From Candidatus Polarisedimenticolaceae bacterium (GTDB lineage Bacteria > Acidobacteriota > Polarisedimenticolia > Polarisedimenticolales > DASRJG01), in NCBI GenBank assembly GCA_036275915.1, contig DASUCV010000020.1:124001-188000 (forward strand): a DNA stretch of 64,000 bases, read 5' to 3'. A program made the translations under genes and the position numbers. The number at the start of each line of letters is the position of its first letter. The first letter of the stretch is position 1. Positions 6,037 to 14,924 of the stretch are shown piece after piece. The notes beneath the pieces are model-generated. The model searched no databases. It was not told the DNA's origin and was given only the letters and a program-made list of their open reading frames with translations.

Positions 6037-7584
6037 CTACGGCGAGGTCTGCATCAAGACCGGCGTCGAGCTCCAGAAGCACGACGGGGACGATGCGCAG
6101 TCGATCGACCCGTCCGGCTTCATGCGGTACCAGAGCGAGATCGAAGCGCTTGGATTGACGAGGGCGCCGCCGTTCGGAACGACGATCGCCGCGAGCGTCC
6201 CAGCCGTCATCTGCTGGAGCTGCAACGTCGTGAGACCGAGGACGTAGTTGCTCGTGCCGACGTGCAGGGCCACTTGGTCGAGAACGATTCCGCCCGGGAG
6301 CGCGTCCGATTCCGACATGTCGATGCGCAAGTCGGAGCCGTGGCTCGTGGCGACGAGCCGCCCCGAGCATGGGACGCACGGGTCGGACTCGGGCTCGGGG
6401 TGCGTCGGCCCGCCCCACGTGTCGATGCTCGGGATCGCGTCGGGCGGCGTCGCGCGGCCGGCGGAAACCGTGACCGCAGCGGCGGCGGGATCGCCGCAGC
6501 CCGGCTGCGTGGGCCCGAGCAAGGCAGCGAAGATCGACGTGACGGCTGCGTTGCACCACGGCGTCGCTTTGCGTCCTTTCGCGAGCACGTAGCACCCGCT
6601 CGCCGGGCTCCATGCCGGCATCCACGTGCCGTCGCCGAGCTGGTCGAGAACGTCGGGATGGTCGAGCAGAGCGACGAGCCAACCCGAGAGGAGCGCGCTC
6701 GAGTACGACGACCCCGCGGGCGCCGGCCACGCGTCGAGGCAGAGTCCGTATCCGGGAATCGTGGCGGCCGCTGCCGGCGGCGTCTCCCAGGCCGGTCGTG
6801 TGGCGATGCCCGCGAGGAACGCATTGAGGTCGACCATGCCGGCGTCGACCACCTCGTCGAGCGCTCCGGGGAAGAGGCTGTCGCGATGGTTGCCGGCGGC
6901 GGCGACGAGCCACGCGCCGGACTGTGCGACGTGGTGGACGACCTGCGCGACCTGGCAGGCGGCGTTCTGCACCGGACACGACGAGGACGACGCGGGGTCC
7001 GTGGCGCGCACGCGGCGGCCGAAGCTCATGTTGACGGTCCGCGGTGCCGGCAGCGCTCCCCCGTCGACGTCCTGCGCGATCTCGCACAGCCTTGCGAGGA
7101 CGTGGAAGTCGCCGACCGGCCCGAGGACGTCGAGCGCCGGGTCGTCGAGCGGGGCGAGCGCCGGCGTGACGTCCGGCCCCGCGATCTGCCCGGCGAGCCA
7201 CGAGGTGCTCTCGCCGTGCGCGTCGTCGAAGTCGACGACGGCGATCCACCTCGACACGGGGCCGAGGCTCGTGAAGCCGGCGGGCGATTCCTGAGGAGCG
7301 ATGTCGCGGAGCCGCGTCATGTGCAACGGGAACGGCTGCGTGGCGGGCGGCGAGGCCGGATAGACCGGCGGCTCTTCTCCTCCCGACGCGCGCGGAGTGC
7401 ACCCGGGCGGCGGGGTCGACTGAAGGATCATGAACCGCCCGTACGTTCCGCAGGCGATGTCGACCGCGGCGGCGCCACCGGCGCAGCTTGCGTCGTAGAG
7501 GTGCCAGTCGATGGGCGTTGCGTGCGAGGCCGACACCGATGCGGCGAGGAGGGCGGCGAGCCAGGCGAATCGAGAGAGCTTCAT
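6037..7584 (-). CDS. Secreted subtilisin-like (S8 family) serine protease
   Basis: A 515-aa exported protein (signal MKLSRFAWLAALLAASVSA) with a divergent S8 triad. Asp118 lies in VVDFDD, His123 in HGESTSWLAGQI, an oxyanion-type Asn232 in AAAGNH, and Ser293 in GSSYSSALLSG (the GTS-x-A equivalent). NMSFG precedes the Asn region as in subtilases. The Asp and His are only about five residues apart, far closer than in typical S8 enzymes, so this is a compressed or atypical member. The remainder looks like a C-terminal beta domain. The ATG overlaps the stop of the upstream membrane-protein gene (ATGA). It may process secreted products of the operon or, more speculatively, trim the RiPP leader. Confidence 0.75.
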   Translation of the reverse strand: MKLSRFAWLAALLAASVSASHATPIDWHLYDASCAGGAAAVDIACGTYGRFMILQSTPPPGCTPRASGGEEPPVYPASPPATQPFPLHMTRLRDIAPQESPAGFTSLGPVSRWIAVVDFDDAHGESTSWLAGQIAGPDVTPALAPLDDPALDVLGPVGDFHVLARLCEIAQDVDGGALPAPRTVNMSFGRRVRATDPASSSSCPVQNAACQVAQVVHHVAQSGAWLVAAAGNHRDSLFPGALDEVVDAGMVDLNAFLAGIATRPAWETPPAAAATIPGYGLCLDAWPAPAGSSYSSALLSGWLVALLDHPDVLDQLGDGTWMPAWSPASGCYVLAKGRKATPWCNAAVTSIFAALLGPTQPGCGDPAAAAVTVSAGRATPPDAIPSIDTWGGPTHPEPESDPCVPCSGRLVATSHGSDLRIDMSESDALPGGIVLDQVALHVGTSNYVLGLTTLQLQQMTAGTLAAIVVPNGGALVNPSASISLWYRMKPDGSIDCASSPSCFWSSTPVLMQTSP

Positions 7585-8321
7585 GGTGCATTCTCCGTCC
7601 GGGCGGTGATCGTGAGCGAGACACGGTAGATGCGTCCCCCGGTCGCCTCGGTGAGGGCAAACTCGGAAGTCTCCGGCGGCGCAGCCACGCGGTCGGGCAA
7701 GCGGGAGCGACGAGAGACGACGATGAAGAAGGGACGCGTCCCTTCCGCCGGTCCGACGAGGTGGTCCGCCTCGGCGGTGAGGGAAGCGCTGCCGCGATCG
7801 GCCGCGATCGTGATCTCGTCCGGCTCCCTGAGGCGCGTGAGGCCGCCGTCGTCCCGGCGATACGCGCCGAACATCAGACCGGCCGCTGCTTCACCACGCG
7901 GCTCGACGACGACGCGCACGCGCTCCGAGGCGAAGGCGCGCGCTTCGCCGGGGACACCCCGTGTCGAGGCGAGCCCCTCGACGCGCACCGAGAAGTCGGG
8001 AAGCGGCGGCCTGCCCCGCCCGACGACGAGGAGCACGGTGATCCCGATCGTCGCCGCCGCGGCGAGCATCGCGGCGACGAGCTTCATCGGCCGCGAGCGA
8101 TGCTCCGGATGCGACTCGAGATGGACTCCGGCCAACGTCGCCAACCGCTCGCGTCCGTGCCGGCTCCCGGCGAGGCGCCATTCGAGGCGTGTCGTCTCGT
8201 CCGCCGGCAGCGCGCCCGCGCGGTAGGCGCTGAGGAGCTCGTCAGGGGGAGCCGGCCCGTCGTCGTGAGACTCCACGCGTGGCAGATCCCACAGCCGGTC
8301 GTCTTCGAATCTCGAAGTCAT
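7581..8321 (-). CDS. One-pass membrane protein, putative anti-sigma-like regulator
   Basis: A 246-aa protein. A cytoplasmic N-terminal helical domain (DELLSAYRAGALPADETTRLEWRL) has the look of anti-sigma N-termini but lacks the HCxxC zinc motif. A single membrane segment follows (LVAAMLAAAATIGITVLLVV, about 81-100) and then a beta-rich outer domain. It sits between the CHAT gene and the S8 gene with 4-bp overlaps at both ends, in an operon led by an ECF sigma factor. This is the usual place for a transmembrane sigma regulator. No direct sequence evidence shows sigma binding. Alternatively it is a membrane anchor for the CHAT and S8 proteins. Confidence 0.7.
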   Translation of the reverse strand: MTSRFEDDRLWDLPRVESHDDGPAPPDELLSAYRAGALPADETTRLEWRLAGSRHGRERLATLAGVHLESHPEHRSRPMKLVAAMLAAAATIGITVLLVVGRGRPPLPDFSVRVEGLASTRGVPGEARAFASERVRVVVEPRGEAAAGLMFGAYRRDDGGLTRLREPDEITIAADRGSASLTAEADHLVGPAEGTRPFFIVVSRRSRLPDRVAAPPETSEFALTEATGGRIYRVSLTITARTENAP

Positions 8322-10987
8322 CGCAGCCCCCCCGCAAGATGGGGAGTCCGCGCATCGGCCGTTTGCCCCCCTCGATCGGCGTCGGCGCCGCTCAAGAGAA
8401 CCCACGCGCCCCACCGCGAGGCCGGGCTGCGGCGGCGAACGGCTTCGAGACCGGAGCGATAGGCGTGGGGAACGTCGCCCCCGCCCGCGAGGGCCGCATA
8501 GAACGCCCGATTGAACGCGGCGGCCAGGGCATCGGCGAGCGGCGCCCGGGCTGCGACGACCCACGGCACGCCCGAGCGCGCGAGAAGGCCGGCGATGCCG
8601 AAGCGGCCGCTGTCCGCGCTGACGGGCGCGCGCCCGGTGGCGCAACCGCTCAAATTGGCGAAGACGAGGCCCGGCCCCCACGCGGCCAGCTCCTGCCCGG
8701 TCGTGACACCGTCGGCGAGAACGATCGTCGAGAGCTCGGGAAACGCAGGCTCGTAGTGCGCGTGCGCGTCGACGTGAAGGAGCGCTGCGCCTGAAAGGGC
8801 CCGGCGGAGCGCATCGCGTGTCGCCCCCTCGCCGCGAAGGATCGTCGCGGGACCGCCGCTCCACGCAGCCGTCGCACCGAGGTCGCCGCGAGGATCGGAG
8901 ACGACGACGGCTCCGCCGGCGGCACTCTCGCGTCGCACGGGTGTCGCGATCGCCGTGCGATGGACCGGTGCGGTGACCTCGCCGAGCCATCGCCGGGCTG
9001 CGTCGGCTGGAATCCTGAGCGCGGCGAGCGGAACGTCTTGAAGGATGCCGTGCATCGCGAACGCCGTGGCGGCGGCGAGATCCTCCGCCCTGGGTGCGAG
9101 CGCTCTTCCCAGGGGTTCGACGAGCTGGTCCCATCGGGCGTCGTCGACGTCGCCTCGCTCGAGGGCATCGCGCACGGCCGAAATGCGCGCGACGAGCTCG
9201 GCGCGCGAGAACGGCGTCCGCCGGTAGGTGACGATGCGACCGCCCTCCGTTCGCCGGAGGACGATCACCTCAACGTCGACGGGGAATGCGCGGTAGTCGG
9301 TGGAGGCCTGCTCGCGCTTCGACGGAGCGTCGTGCGAACGGATCGCCTCGCGCATGCGGTCGAGCGCCGACCAGCGAATCGCATCGCGCTCCTCGCGCCG
9401 CGACGACGACGCGGGGCGCTCGAGCTCGGCCAGGAGAGCGAGCCACGGCTCGAGCGACACCGGCGCAGGTCGAGGTGGTGTCTCTCGGTCCTCGTCCAGG
9501 GCTTCCAAGATCGCCCACGCCTCTTCGGGGCGCCCGCCCTCGACCTCGACACGCGCCGCGGCGTACGCGTCCTCGGCCCAAGGGCTCGGCCCCAGCGGAT
9601 CGTCGAGCCGCGTCGCATTCGACGCCGCGTGGAGCGCGAGCGCCTTCGCGTAGCTCGCGCTCGCCTGCTCGAGCTTTCTCAGCTTCCGCAGTGCAGCTCC
9701 GGTGGCGCTCGCGGCGAAGGCGCGGACACGCGGGCTCGCAGCGGCCGCGTCGATCCGTCCGCACGCCGCGAGGGCGCGGTGCGCATCGCCCTCGTCCATG
9801 TCCCGCCGAGCCTCAGCAAGGTCGGCCCACGCGGCGAGATCGTGCGCCCGCGCGGAAGCGTCGTTGCCGATCAGACCGCGCGCACGCGCCAGGGCGTCCA
9901 CGGGCGCGCGGCCGGCGCGCACCTCGAGGAAGGCAAGGTTGAGAAAGACGTTCGCCTGCTCGAGTTTGTCCTGCGACGCCGGGGCTTCGGATCCGATCGC
10001 CGCCACGCGGCGCGTCGCCGCGTCGATCTCCTCGGGGGATGAATCGGGATCCGAAGCGACGAGCCACGCCCACGTGCTCTCCACGGAACGGACGAGCGAC
10101 GGGTCGCACGGGGCGGTGCCGCACACCGAGACCGCGAATCGGAGACGCTCCTTCGCCTCGCCGAGAGCGCCGGCGCGGGAGAGGACCTCCGCCTGCTTTC
10201 CGGCGACGGCGATCCACTTGCGATCGCCGCTCAGCCGGAAGCTTCGTTCGGCCGTCCGGAGGAGGCGCCAGCAACCGGCGAGATCGGCTCGAGCGTCGAG
10301 CGCGAGCGACGCGCGCTCGTAGTCGAGCGGACCCGCCCAGCGAAGGCCGGCGGTGGATCGCACCCACGGCGGGTCGTCGCGCAGCAGGAGCGTGGCCTCG
10401 GCACGCGCCGAGTCGGACCCATCGCGGCGCAGCGCGTACGCCGCGATGAGCTTTGCGCGGAACGCCAGTCCCGTGTAGCCGTCAGCCTTCGCGTCGTCGG
10501 AAAGCGACTCGAGCGCGGATGCCCCTTTGGCCAACGCGGAAGGGATCCGCTTGTCGAGCTCCGCGATCGCTCCATCGTCGGTCTCGAGCCGGAATGGCAG
10601 GCAGGGCAAGCTCTGCGTCTCTCCGTCGAAACGGTCGCGGAGGACGGCGCACATCGTCCGCGTTCCATCGGCGAGGCTCGCGGGGATCGGCGCCTCGAAG
10701 CAGACCGTCGTGTCGAGGCGCGCGACCGGACGCACGAAGGTGCCGTCGAGCACGCGCGCCTCCCACTGGCTCGTATCGGTTTGAGGCGGTGCGTCGAGGC
10801 AGAACCCGATCGGCGCGGACCGCCCGATCACGCGCGGGACCGGAGCGGCCGCCCCGGCGACGTCGATGTCGCGGTGGCCTCGAAATACAGGAGCGGGATC
10901 CGCGATCAGGCCGGAGCGTCCTGCGACGCGACACGCAGCCGCCGCGAGAGCGACCGCGATCAGCGCAGGCCGAGACGACGCGCGCAT
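8318..10987 (-). CDS. TPR-CHAT (caspase-like) lipoprotein
   Basis: An 889-aa protein. It begins with a lipoprotein-type signal (ALIAVALAAAAC, Cys19), then about 100 residues of beta-type domain, a long TPR-like alpha-helical solenoid (about 140-560), and a C-terminal CHAT domain (about 600-880). The CHAT dyad is visible as VDAHAHY (His742/His744) and NLSGCATG (Cys782), with the preceding GILQDVPLAALRI block also typical. CHAT proteases are caspase/separase relatives. TPR-CHAT proteins include the protease of type III-E CRISPR, but no CRISPR genes are present here. The ATG at 10987 overlaps the ECF sigma gene by 28 bp, and the 3' end overlaps the membrane-protein gene by 4 bp. Lipidation would place it in the envelope. 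Substrate unknown. Confidence 0.85.
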   Translation of the reverse strand: MRASSRPALIAVALAAAACRVAGRSGLIADPAPVFRGHRDIDVAGAAAPVPRVIGRSAPIGFCLDAPPQTDTSQWEARVLDGTFVRPVARLDTTVCFEAPIPASLADGTRTMCAVLRDRFDGETQSLPCLPFRLETDDGAIAELDKRIPSALAKGASALESLSDDAKADGYTGLAFRAKLIAAYALRRDGSDSARAEATLLLRDDPPWVRSTAGLRWAGPLDYERASLALDARADLAGCWRLLRTAERSFRLSGDRKWIAVAGKQAEVLSRAGALGEAKERLRFAVSVCGTAPCDPSLVRSVESTWAWLVASDPDSSPEEIDAATRRVAAIGSEAPASQDKLEQANVFLNLAFLEVRAGRAPVDALARARGLIGNDASARAHDLAAWADLAEARRDMDEGDAHRALAACGRIDAAAASPRVRAFAASATGAALRKLRKLEQASASYAKALALHAASNATRLDDPLGPSPWAEDAYAAARVEVEGGRPEEAWAILEALDEDRETPPRPAPVSLEPWLALLAELERPASSSRREERDAIRWSALDRMREAIRSHDAPSKREQASTDYRAFPVDVEVIVLRRTEGGRIVTYRRTPFSRAELVARISAVRDALERGDVDDARWDQLVEPLGRALAPRAEDLAAATAFAMHGILQDVPLAALRIPADAARRWLGEVTAPVHRTAIATPVRRESAAGGAVVVSDPRGDLGATAAWSGGPATILRGEGATRDALRRALSGAALLHVDAHAHYEPAFPELSTIVLADGVTTGQELAAWGPGLVFANLSGCATGRAPVSADSGRFGIAGLLARSGVPWVVAARAPLADALAAAFNRAFYAALAGGGDVPHAYRSGLEAVRRRSPASRWGAWVLLSGADADRGGQTADARTPHLAGGLR

Positions 10988-11586
10988 CGGTCGATCGCTC
11001 CATCCAGGACCGACCGCAGCTTGTACGTGATCTTCCGCGACCAGCCGGTCACGACCGCGATCTCATCCGGAGTGAACCCGTCGACGAACCGGAGCTTGTA
11101 GTAGAGGTACGACCGGCTCCCGGCCCGCTTGAGACACGCCTTGAGCTTGCTCAAGAGGTCGCGGTCGAGCGTGAGGCGCTCCGCATCGACCGGGTCGACC
11201 GCTTCCTCCACCGGCATCGACGAAGCGGCAGGCTTGCGCCGCGCCGAGCGCAGGCGGTTGCTCGCGATACCGCAGGCGAGGTCCCACAGGTACGCGTCGA
11301 GCCGCGTCTCCGTGCGTTGAGCCGCCGGGACCTCGTCGAGGAATCGTCCGAAGGTGCGCGGCGCGCTCTGGAAGAAGAAGAGGAAGGTGTCCTGGAACAC
11401 TTCCTCGACGTCGACCCCGCGGAACCGCGCGTACCGCGCGCGCAGCCGGCGTGAGAGGCGCGGCGCGAACGTGTCGTGCAGCCAACGCCGCGCTCCGTCG
11501 TCGCCGTCGACGATGCGCGTGAGGCGCTCCGTCAGCTCCGCTCCCGCTCCGCGAGGCTCGAACTCCGGGAATGCCGTGGCCGACAT
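10960..11586 (-). CDS. ECF-family RNA polymerase sigma factor
   Basis: A 208-aa sigma-70-family factor. The region-2 block is DVEEVFQDTFLFFF and the following L-W-D-L-A-C-G-I-A-N-R-L block. A linker (residues about 105-130) precedes region 4, whose helix-turn-helix is DGFTPDEIAVVTGWSRKITYKLRS. It should direct RNA polymerase to a dedicated promoter set, possibly its own operon. It is the first gene of an overlapping series (CHAT, membrane protein, S8), which argues that those proteins are either its regulators or its regulon. The ATG at 11586 has only a weak AAGG ribosome site. The promoter it recognises could not be identified by eye. Confidence 0.88.
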   Translation of the reverse strand: MSATAFPEFEPRGAGAELTERLTRIVDGDDGARRWLHDTFAPRLSRRLRARYARFRGVDVEEVFQDTFLFFFQSAPRTFGRFLDEVPAAQRTETRLDAYLWDLACGIASNRLRSARRKPAASSMPVEEAVDPVDAERLTLDRDLLSKLKACLKRAGSRSYLYYKLRFVDGFTPDEIAVVTGWSRKITYKLRSVLDGAIDRCARRLGLR

Positions 11587-11640
11587 GGCCTTGAATCTAC
11601 TCCGGAGACCGGCCTCCTCGGCGGATAAAGTTTCGGCCGC

Positions 11641-14600
11641 TCACGGCCCCGGCGTGCACTCCGCGACGAGCTGATCGACGCGCTTCCGGTAGATCTGCCG
11701 GTTGTCCGCCGCGTCGTGCACCTCGACGGTGATCCAGTCGCTCGACGAGACCCCCAGGATCGAGAGGAGAACCTCGCCGTTCTGGATCGGGTGAGAAGAG
11801 TCGGGCCATTGCGCCGAGTAGATCGACCGACTGTCGTTCAGGAGAACCGAAATCGACTTCAGCGCGTTCGAGTCGTCCCACCATCCGACTCGAAGTTGGG
11901 TCGCAGCGCAGTTGCTCGTCGAGATCGCCGCGTCCGCGGTGGGGTGGTACCAATCGAACTTGTAGCCGATGGGGTTCGGAATCGTGTTCCCGGTATCCCG
12001 CGGCATGTGGTTGTCGATCCACTTCCCGAGCTTGAAGAGCCACGAGGCATACGCGGCGTCGCCGGTCGTGCACGGGTGCCCCGCACTGTTGCCGAGATTG
12101 TCGTGGATTGAGGAGTAGTAGTAGCCGTACCGCGTCTTGTCATCGCAGCCGGTGCAGTTGACGTTCGCCGGCGCCGCGGTGTTGTCCCGATTGTCGGTGC
12201 GGCGCCCGCGTGCCGCCCAGAAGAGGGGGCTGCCGAGCGCGCCGAGCCCCGAGCTCGCGTACTTGCGAAGATTGAGGGTGGCGTACACGAGATCCGACGT
12301 CGGGATCGACGTGTCGGACCAGGAGAGGGCGTTCTGCGCCGTCGTATTCCCCGAGCTCGACGAGTTGTGACAACCGCCGCAATAGGTATTCAAGCCCTGC
12401 CAGATGTCGGCGCGCCACTCCGGGTAGTCGACCGCCGGTGCCCGTGTCGGTGGGTCCACCTGGATCTGGCAGTGCGCGTCGTACGAGATCGTCGTGGTCG
12501 AGCGCACGAGGTCGAGCGGCGGCTGCGTGCTCGCATAAGAGTTCTCGAACCGTACGGGCGAGGGGGCATCGGCGGCGTGCTGATGGCATCCACCGCAGTC
12601 CGTCCGCGTCTCCTGCGGCTTGAGGCTGTGCCAGCTCGCCTGATCGGTCAGCTTCATCCCGTAGGTCGAGTCGATCGCCTGGAGCTCGATCGGCACGTTC
12701 GACGGGATCAGCGCGAACGCCGATTGATCCGTTTGGTTTCGGACGTCGTAGATGCCGAGGAGGCGCGAGGCCTCGGTGGCACGGCCATACTGGCCGTTGC
12801 CGAAGTGCACACCGTCCGACGTGTACCCGAGCGCCGAATCGTTGAGATTCGTCTTGTCGCTGGTGATGTTGATCACGAGGCCGAGGATTTGCGACGCCGG
12901 CGGCGGAACGCAGAAGTTGTTCGGGGGGCTCACGTTGACCCAGGTCCATGGCGCCTGGTTCTGCGTGATCAGATCGCTTTCCTGGCCGACGCCGTAGTTG
13001 CCCCACGGGTTGAAGTACAAACGAGCCCCGGAGGCCGGTTGCCTGAGGTAGCACTCCCATGGACGCCGATCGGTATTCCCCATCGCCGAGGTCCCGATGC
13101 GGGCGAACGGCTCTCCCGGGAGGATGTCGGGAGTCGGCGTGATCAACGACTTCGTCGCCACCCGCTGGGTCGCGTCGCCGTTCGAGCGGGTGCTCCACGG
13201 CACGATCGGCACCGGCCAGACGAGGTTCGAATCGCCGTTCCGCTTCCGGATGACGATGGAGCTCCCGTCGTAGTGGTTCTCCGGGCTTGGCGTGACCCCC
13301 GGATTGAACCAATTGAGGTTGGGTCGAAAGTCGATACGCGCGCGGTAGCGGCCCTGGTTACATTCCGCGTCGTAGTTGTAGCTCTTGTAATTCGCGCCGG
13401 TCGGCGTGTACGAGAAGTAGAGCTCATCGACGCCTCCGCAACGCGGCGAGGTGAATTTCCCGTAGAACACGCCGGGCGATCGCAGAGGGGACGGCTGGTC
13501 GGTCGAGAGTGAAAGAGGCGATGGCGTGAGCAGCTGAGATCCGACCTGCAACGGAACGTACCAGTTGTTCTGCACGAGGTTGGCAGGGTCGTTGTAGGTG
13601 TTCTTTCCACGGATTGAAAGGTCTTGCGACCACAGCGCGCCGAACCCCTCGTTGCTCCCGTTGTAGTAGCGGGCGGCGACGAGGCGGTCGCCCAAGACGC
13701 CGTTGTCGTTCGTCACGCAGAACGTGGCGAGGTGGTAGACCTCGGGGTTCGAGCCGTAGCCGATGATCGGGAACCAATACCCCTCGGAGTCCATCCCCTG
13801 GATGTGCCACATGCGCATCGCGTCGGTCGATGCTTGATACGAGAAGGCGAGGCCGTTTCTGAGCGGCGTCGGAGATAACGCGGAGGTCGTCGTGTAGTAC
13901 TGGAACTGCCCGTCCTCGGGGCCGAGCGTGCCGTCCGGAAGGATCGGAGCGACGTGAATGTTGAAGTTGTTGTTGGAGTGACCCATCTGCTGGTTCGAGT
14001 TCGCGAGCCGGCGCTCGTTGCTCACGTAGGCCAAGCGGAGTCCGGCGCGCGTTCTGAACTCGGTCGGATGCATGAAGACGGTGCCCCAGTTCGTTTCGTT
14101 GATGCTCGTTTGCTGCGCCATCGTCGGATTCATCGCCGCTTTGTCGCGGTCGGCGGGGTCTTGCACCATGTATCCATGATCGAACACATAGTTTCGGGTC
14201 GTCAGACGCGTCACGACGAGCGTATCGGGATTCGTCAGCGGCTGGCTCAGGAGAGGGCCGATGTCGATCGCGTAGAGGTCGGCGCCGGTCCGCGAGAGCG
14301 TCATCTGATCTTGATGCGTGCTGTTCGCGTCGGTCGCGTCCTGAAAGTACGCGAAGTAGATACGCCGGCCGTCCTCCGAGAGGCTCGGCTCGACGACGGA
14401 GCCGACGGCCGCTGTGAAGTCGATGACCGAATGCTCGTGGATCGGCCGCGGGAAGAGCTTGACGACCTGACCCACGGATGGGAGATAGATCCACAGCTCG
14501 TTGCCCGGATCAGGGTCGTTCGCGGAGAGCACGTCGGTCCCGACGTGGTAGTGACCGACCGTGGCGTTGGGGAAGGGCGTCCCTGAGCAGGTCTGCGGAT

Positions 14601-14844
14601 TATTCGGGTCGTAGGCGTAACAAGACGACCCGATCAGGCATAAGGGATGACTCCACTCGACGACCGGCGACTTGACGAACGCGATCGGATACGAGGGGAG
14701 GTAATACGCGGGATCCCCCGGGTTCACGAACGCGGTGTCCCAGCCGGGCGTCGGATCCGGAACCTGTTGGAGCCCACCCGGCGCCGCCGAAACCGCACCA
14801 CCCACGAGGACGGCCAACGCCGTCGCGCAAAGTTTCTGCCCCAT
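11641..14844 (-). CDS. Large secreted di-heme cytochrome c, hydrazine-synthase-alpha-like propeller
   Basis: A 1067-aa exported protein (signal MGQKLCATALAVLVGGAVSA; ribosome site AGGAGGGAGGG). The first ~700 residues form a PD40-like propeller (SEDGRRIYFAYFQDA is a typical strand block). Two heme-c sites follow, CGGCH at 750-754 and CGGCH at 822-826, with a degenerate CTGCD near 898. The layout recalls the alpha subunit of anammox hydrazine synthase and its many uncharacterised relatives. I do not claim hydrazine synthesis, because no beta or gamma subunits are present. A periplasmic redox role is most likely. A carbohydrate-like C-terminal domain closes the protein. The next gene on the strand, the ECF sigma factor, is 54 bases downstream. 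Confidence 0.8.
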   Translation of the reverse strand: MGQKLCATALAVLVGGAVSAAPGGLQQVPDPTPGWDTAFVNPGDPAYYLPSYPIAFVKSPVVEWSHPLCLIGSSCYAYDPNNPQTCSGTPFPNATVGHYHVGTDVLSANDPDPGNELWIYLPSVGQVVKLFPRPIHEHSVIDFTAAVGSVVEPSLSEDGRRIYFAYFQDATDANSTHQDQMTLSRTGADLYAIDIGPLLSQPLTNPDTLVVTRLTTRNYVFDHGYMVQDPADRDKAAMNPTMAQQTSINETNWGTVFMHPTEFRTRAGLRLAYVSNERRLANSNQQMGHSNNNFNIHVAPILPDGTLGPEDGQFQYYTTTSALSPTPLRNGLAFSYQASTDAMRMWHIQGMDSEGYWFPIIGYGSNPEVYHLATFCVTNDNGVLGDRLVAARYYNGSNEGFGALWSQDLSIRGKNTYNDPANLVQNNWYVPLQVGSQLLTPSPLSLSTDQPSPLRSPGVFYGKFTSPRCGGVDELYFSYTPTGANYKSYNYDAECNQGRYRARIDFRPNLNWFNPGVTPSPENHYDGSSIVIRKRNGDSNLVWPVPIVPWSTRSNGDATQRVATKSLITPTPDILPGEPFARIGTSAMGNTDRRPWECYLRQPASGARLYFNPWGNYGVGQESDLITQNQAPWTWVNVSPPNNFCVPPPASQILGLVINITSDKTNLNDSALGYTSDGVHFGNGQYGRATEASRLLGIYDVRNQTDQSAFALIPSNVPIELQAIDSTYGMKLTDQASWHSLKPQETRTDCGGCHQHAADAPSPVRFENSYASTQPPLDLVRSTTTISYDAHCQIQVDPPTRAPAVDYPEWRADIWQGLNTYCGGCHNSSSSGNTTAQNALSWSDTSIPTSDLVYATLNLRKYASSGLGALGSPLFWAARGRRTDNRDNTAAPANVNCTGCDDKTRYGYYYSSIHDNLGNSAGHPCTTGDAAYASWLFKLGKWIDNHMPRDTGNTIPNPIGYKFDWYHPTADAAISTSNCAATQLRVGWWDDSNALKSISVLLNDSRSIYSAQWPDSSHPIQNGEVLLSILGVSSSDWITVEVHDAADNRQIYRKRVDQLVAECTPGP

Positions 14845-14924
14845 CGCACCCTCCCTCCTGAGACCTCTTCAGAAGAGAGGGAGTCCGCGTCGTGGCCGAT
14901 TGCCCTCTGCGGTACGCTACTTTC

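Noticed and set aside
8318-10987. TPR-CHAT as part of a type III-E CRISPR system
   Set aside because: No Cas7-11, repeat array or adaptation gene is present, and the protein carries a lipoprotein signal.
12367-13512. Open frames antisense to the di-heme cytochrome
   Set aside because: No ribosome site, signal or domain. The minus-strand protein has signal peptide and CxxCH motifs.
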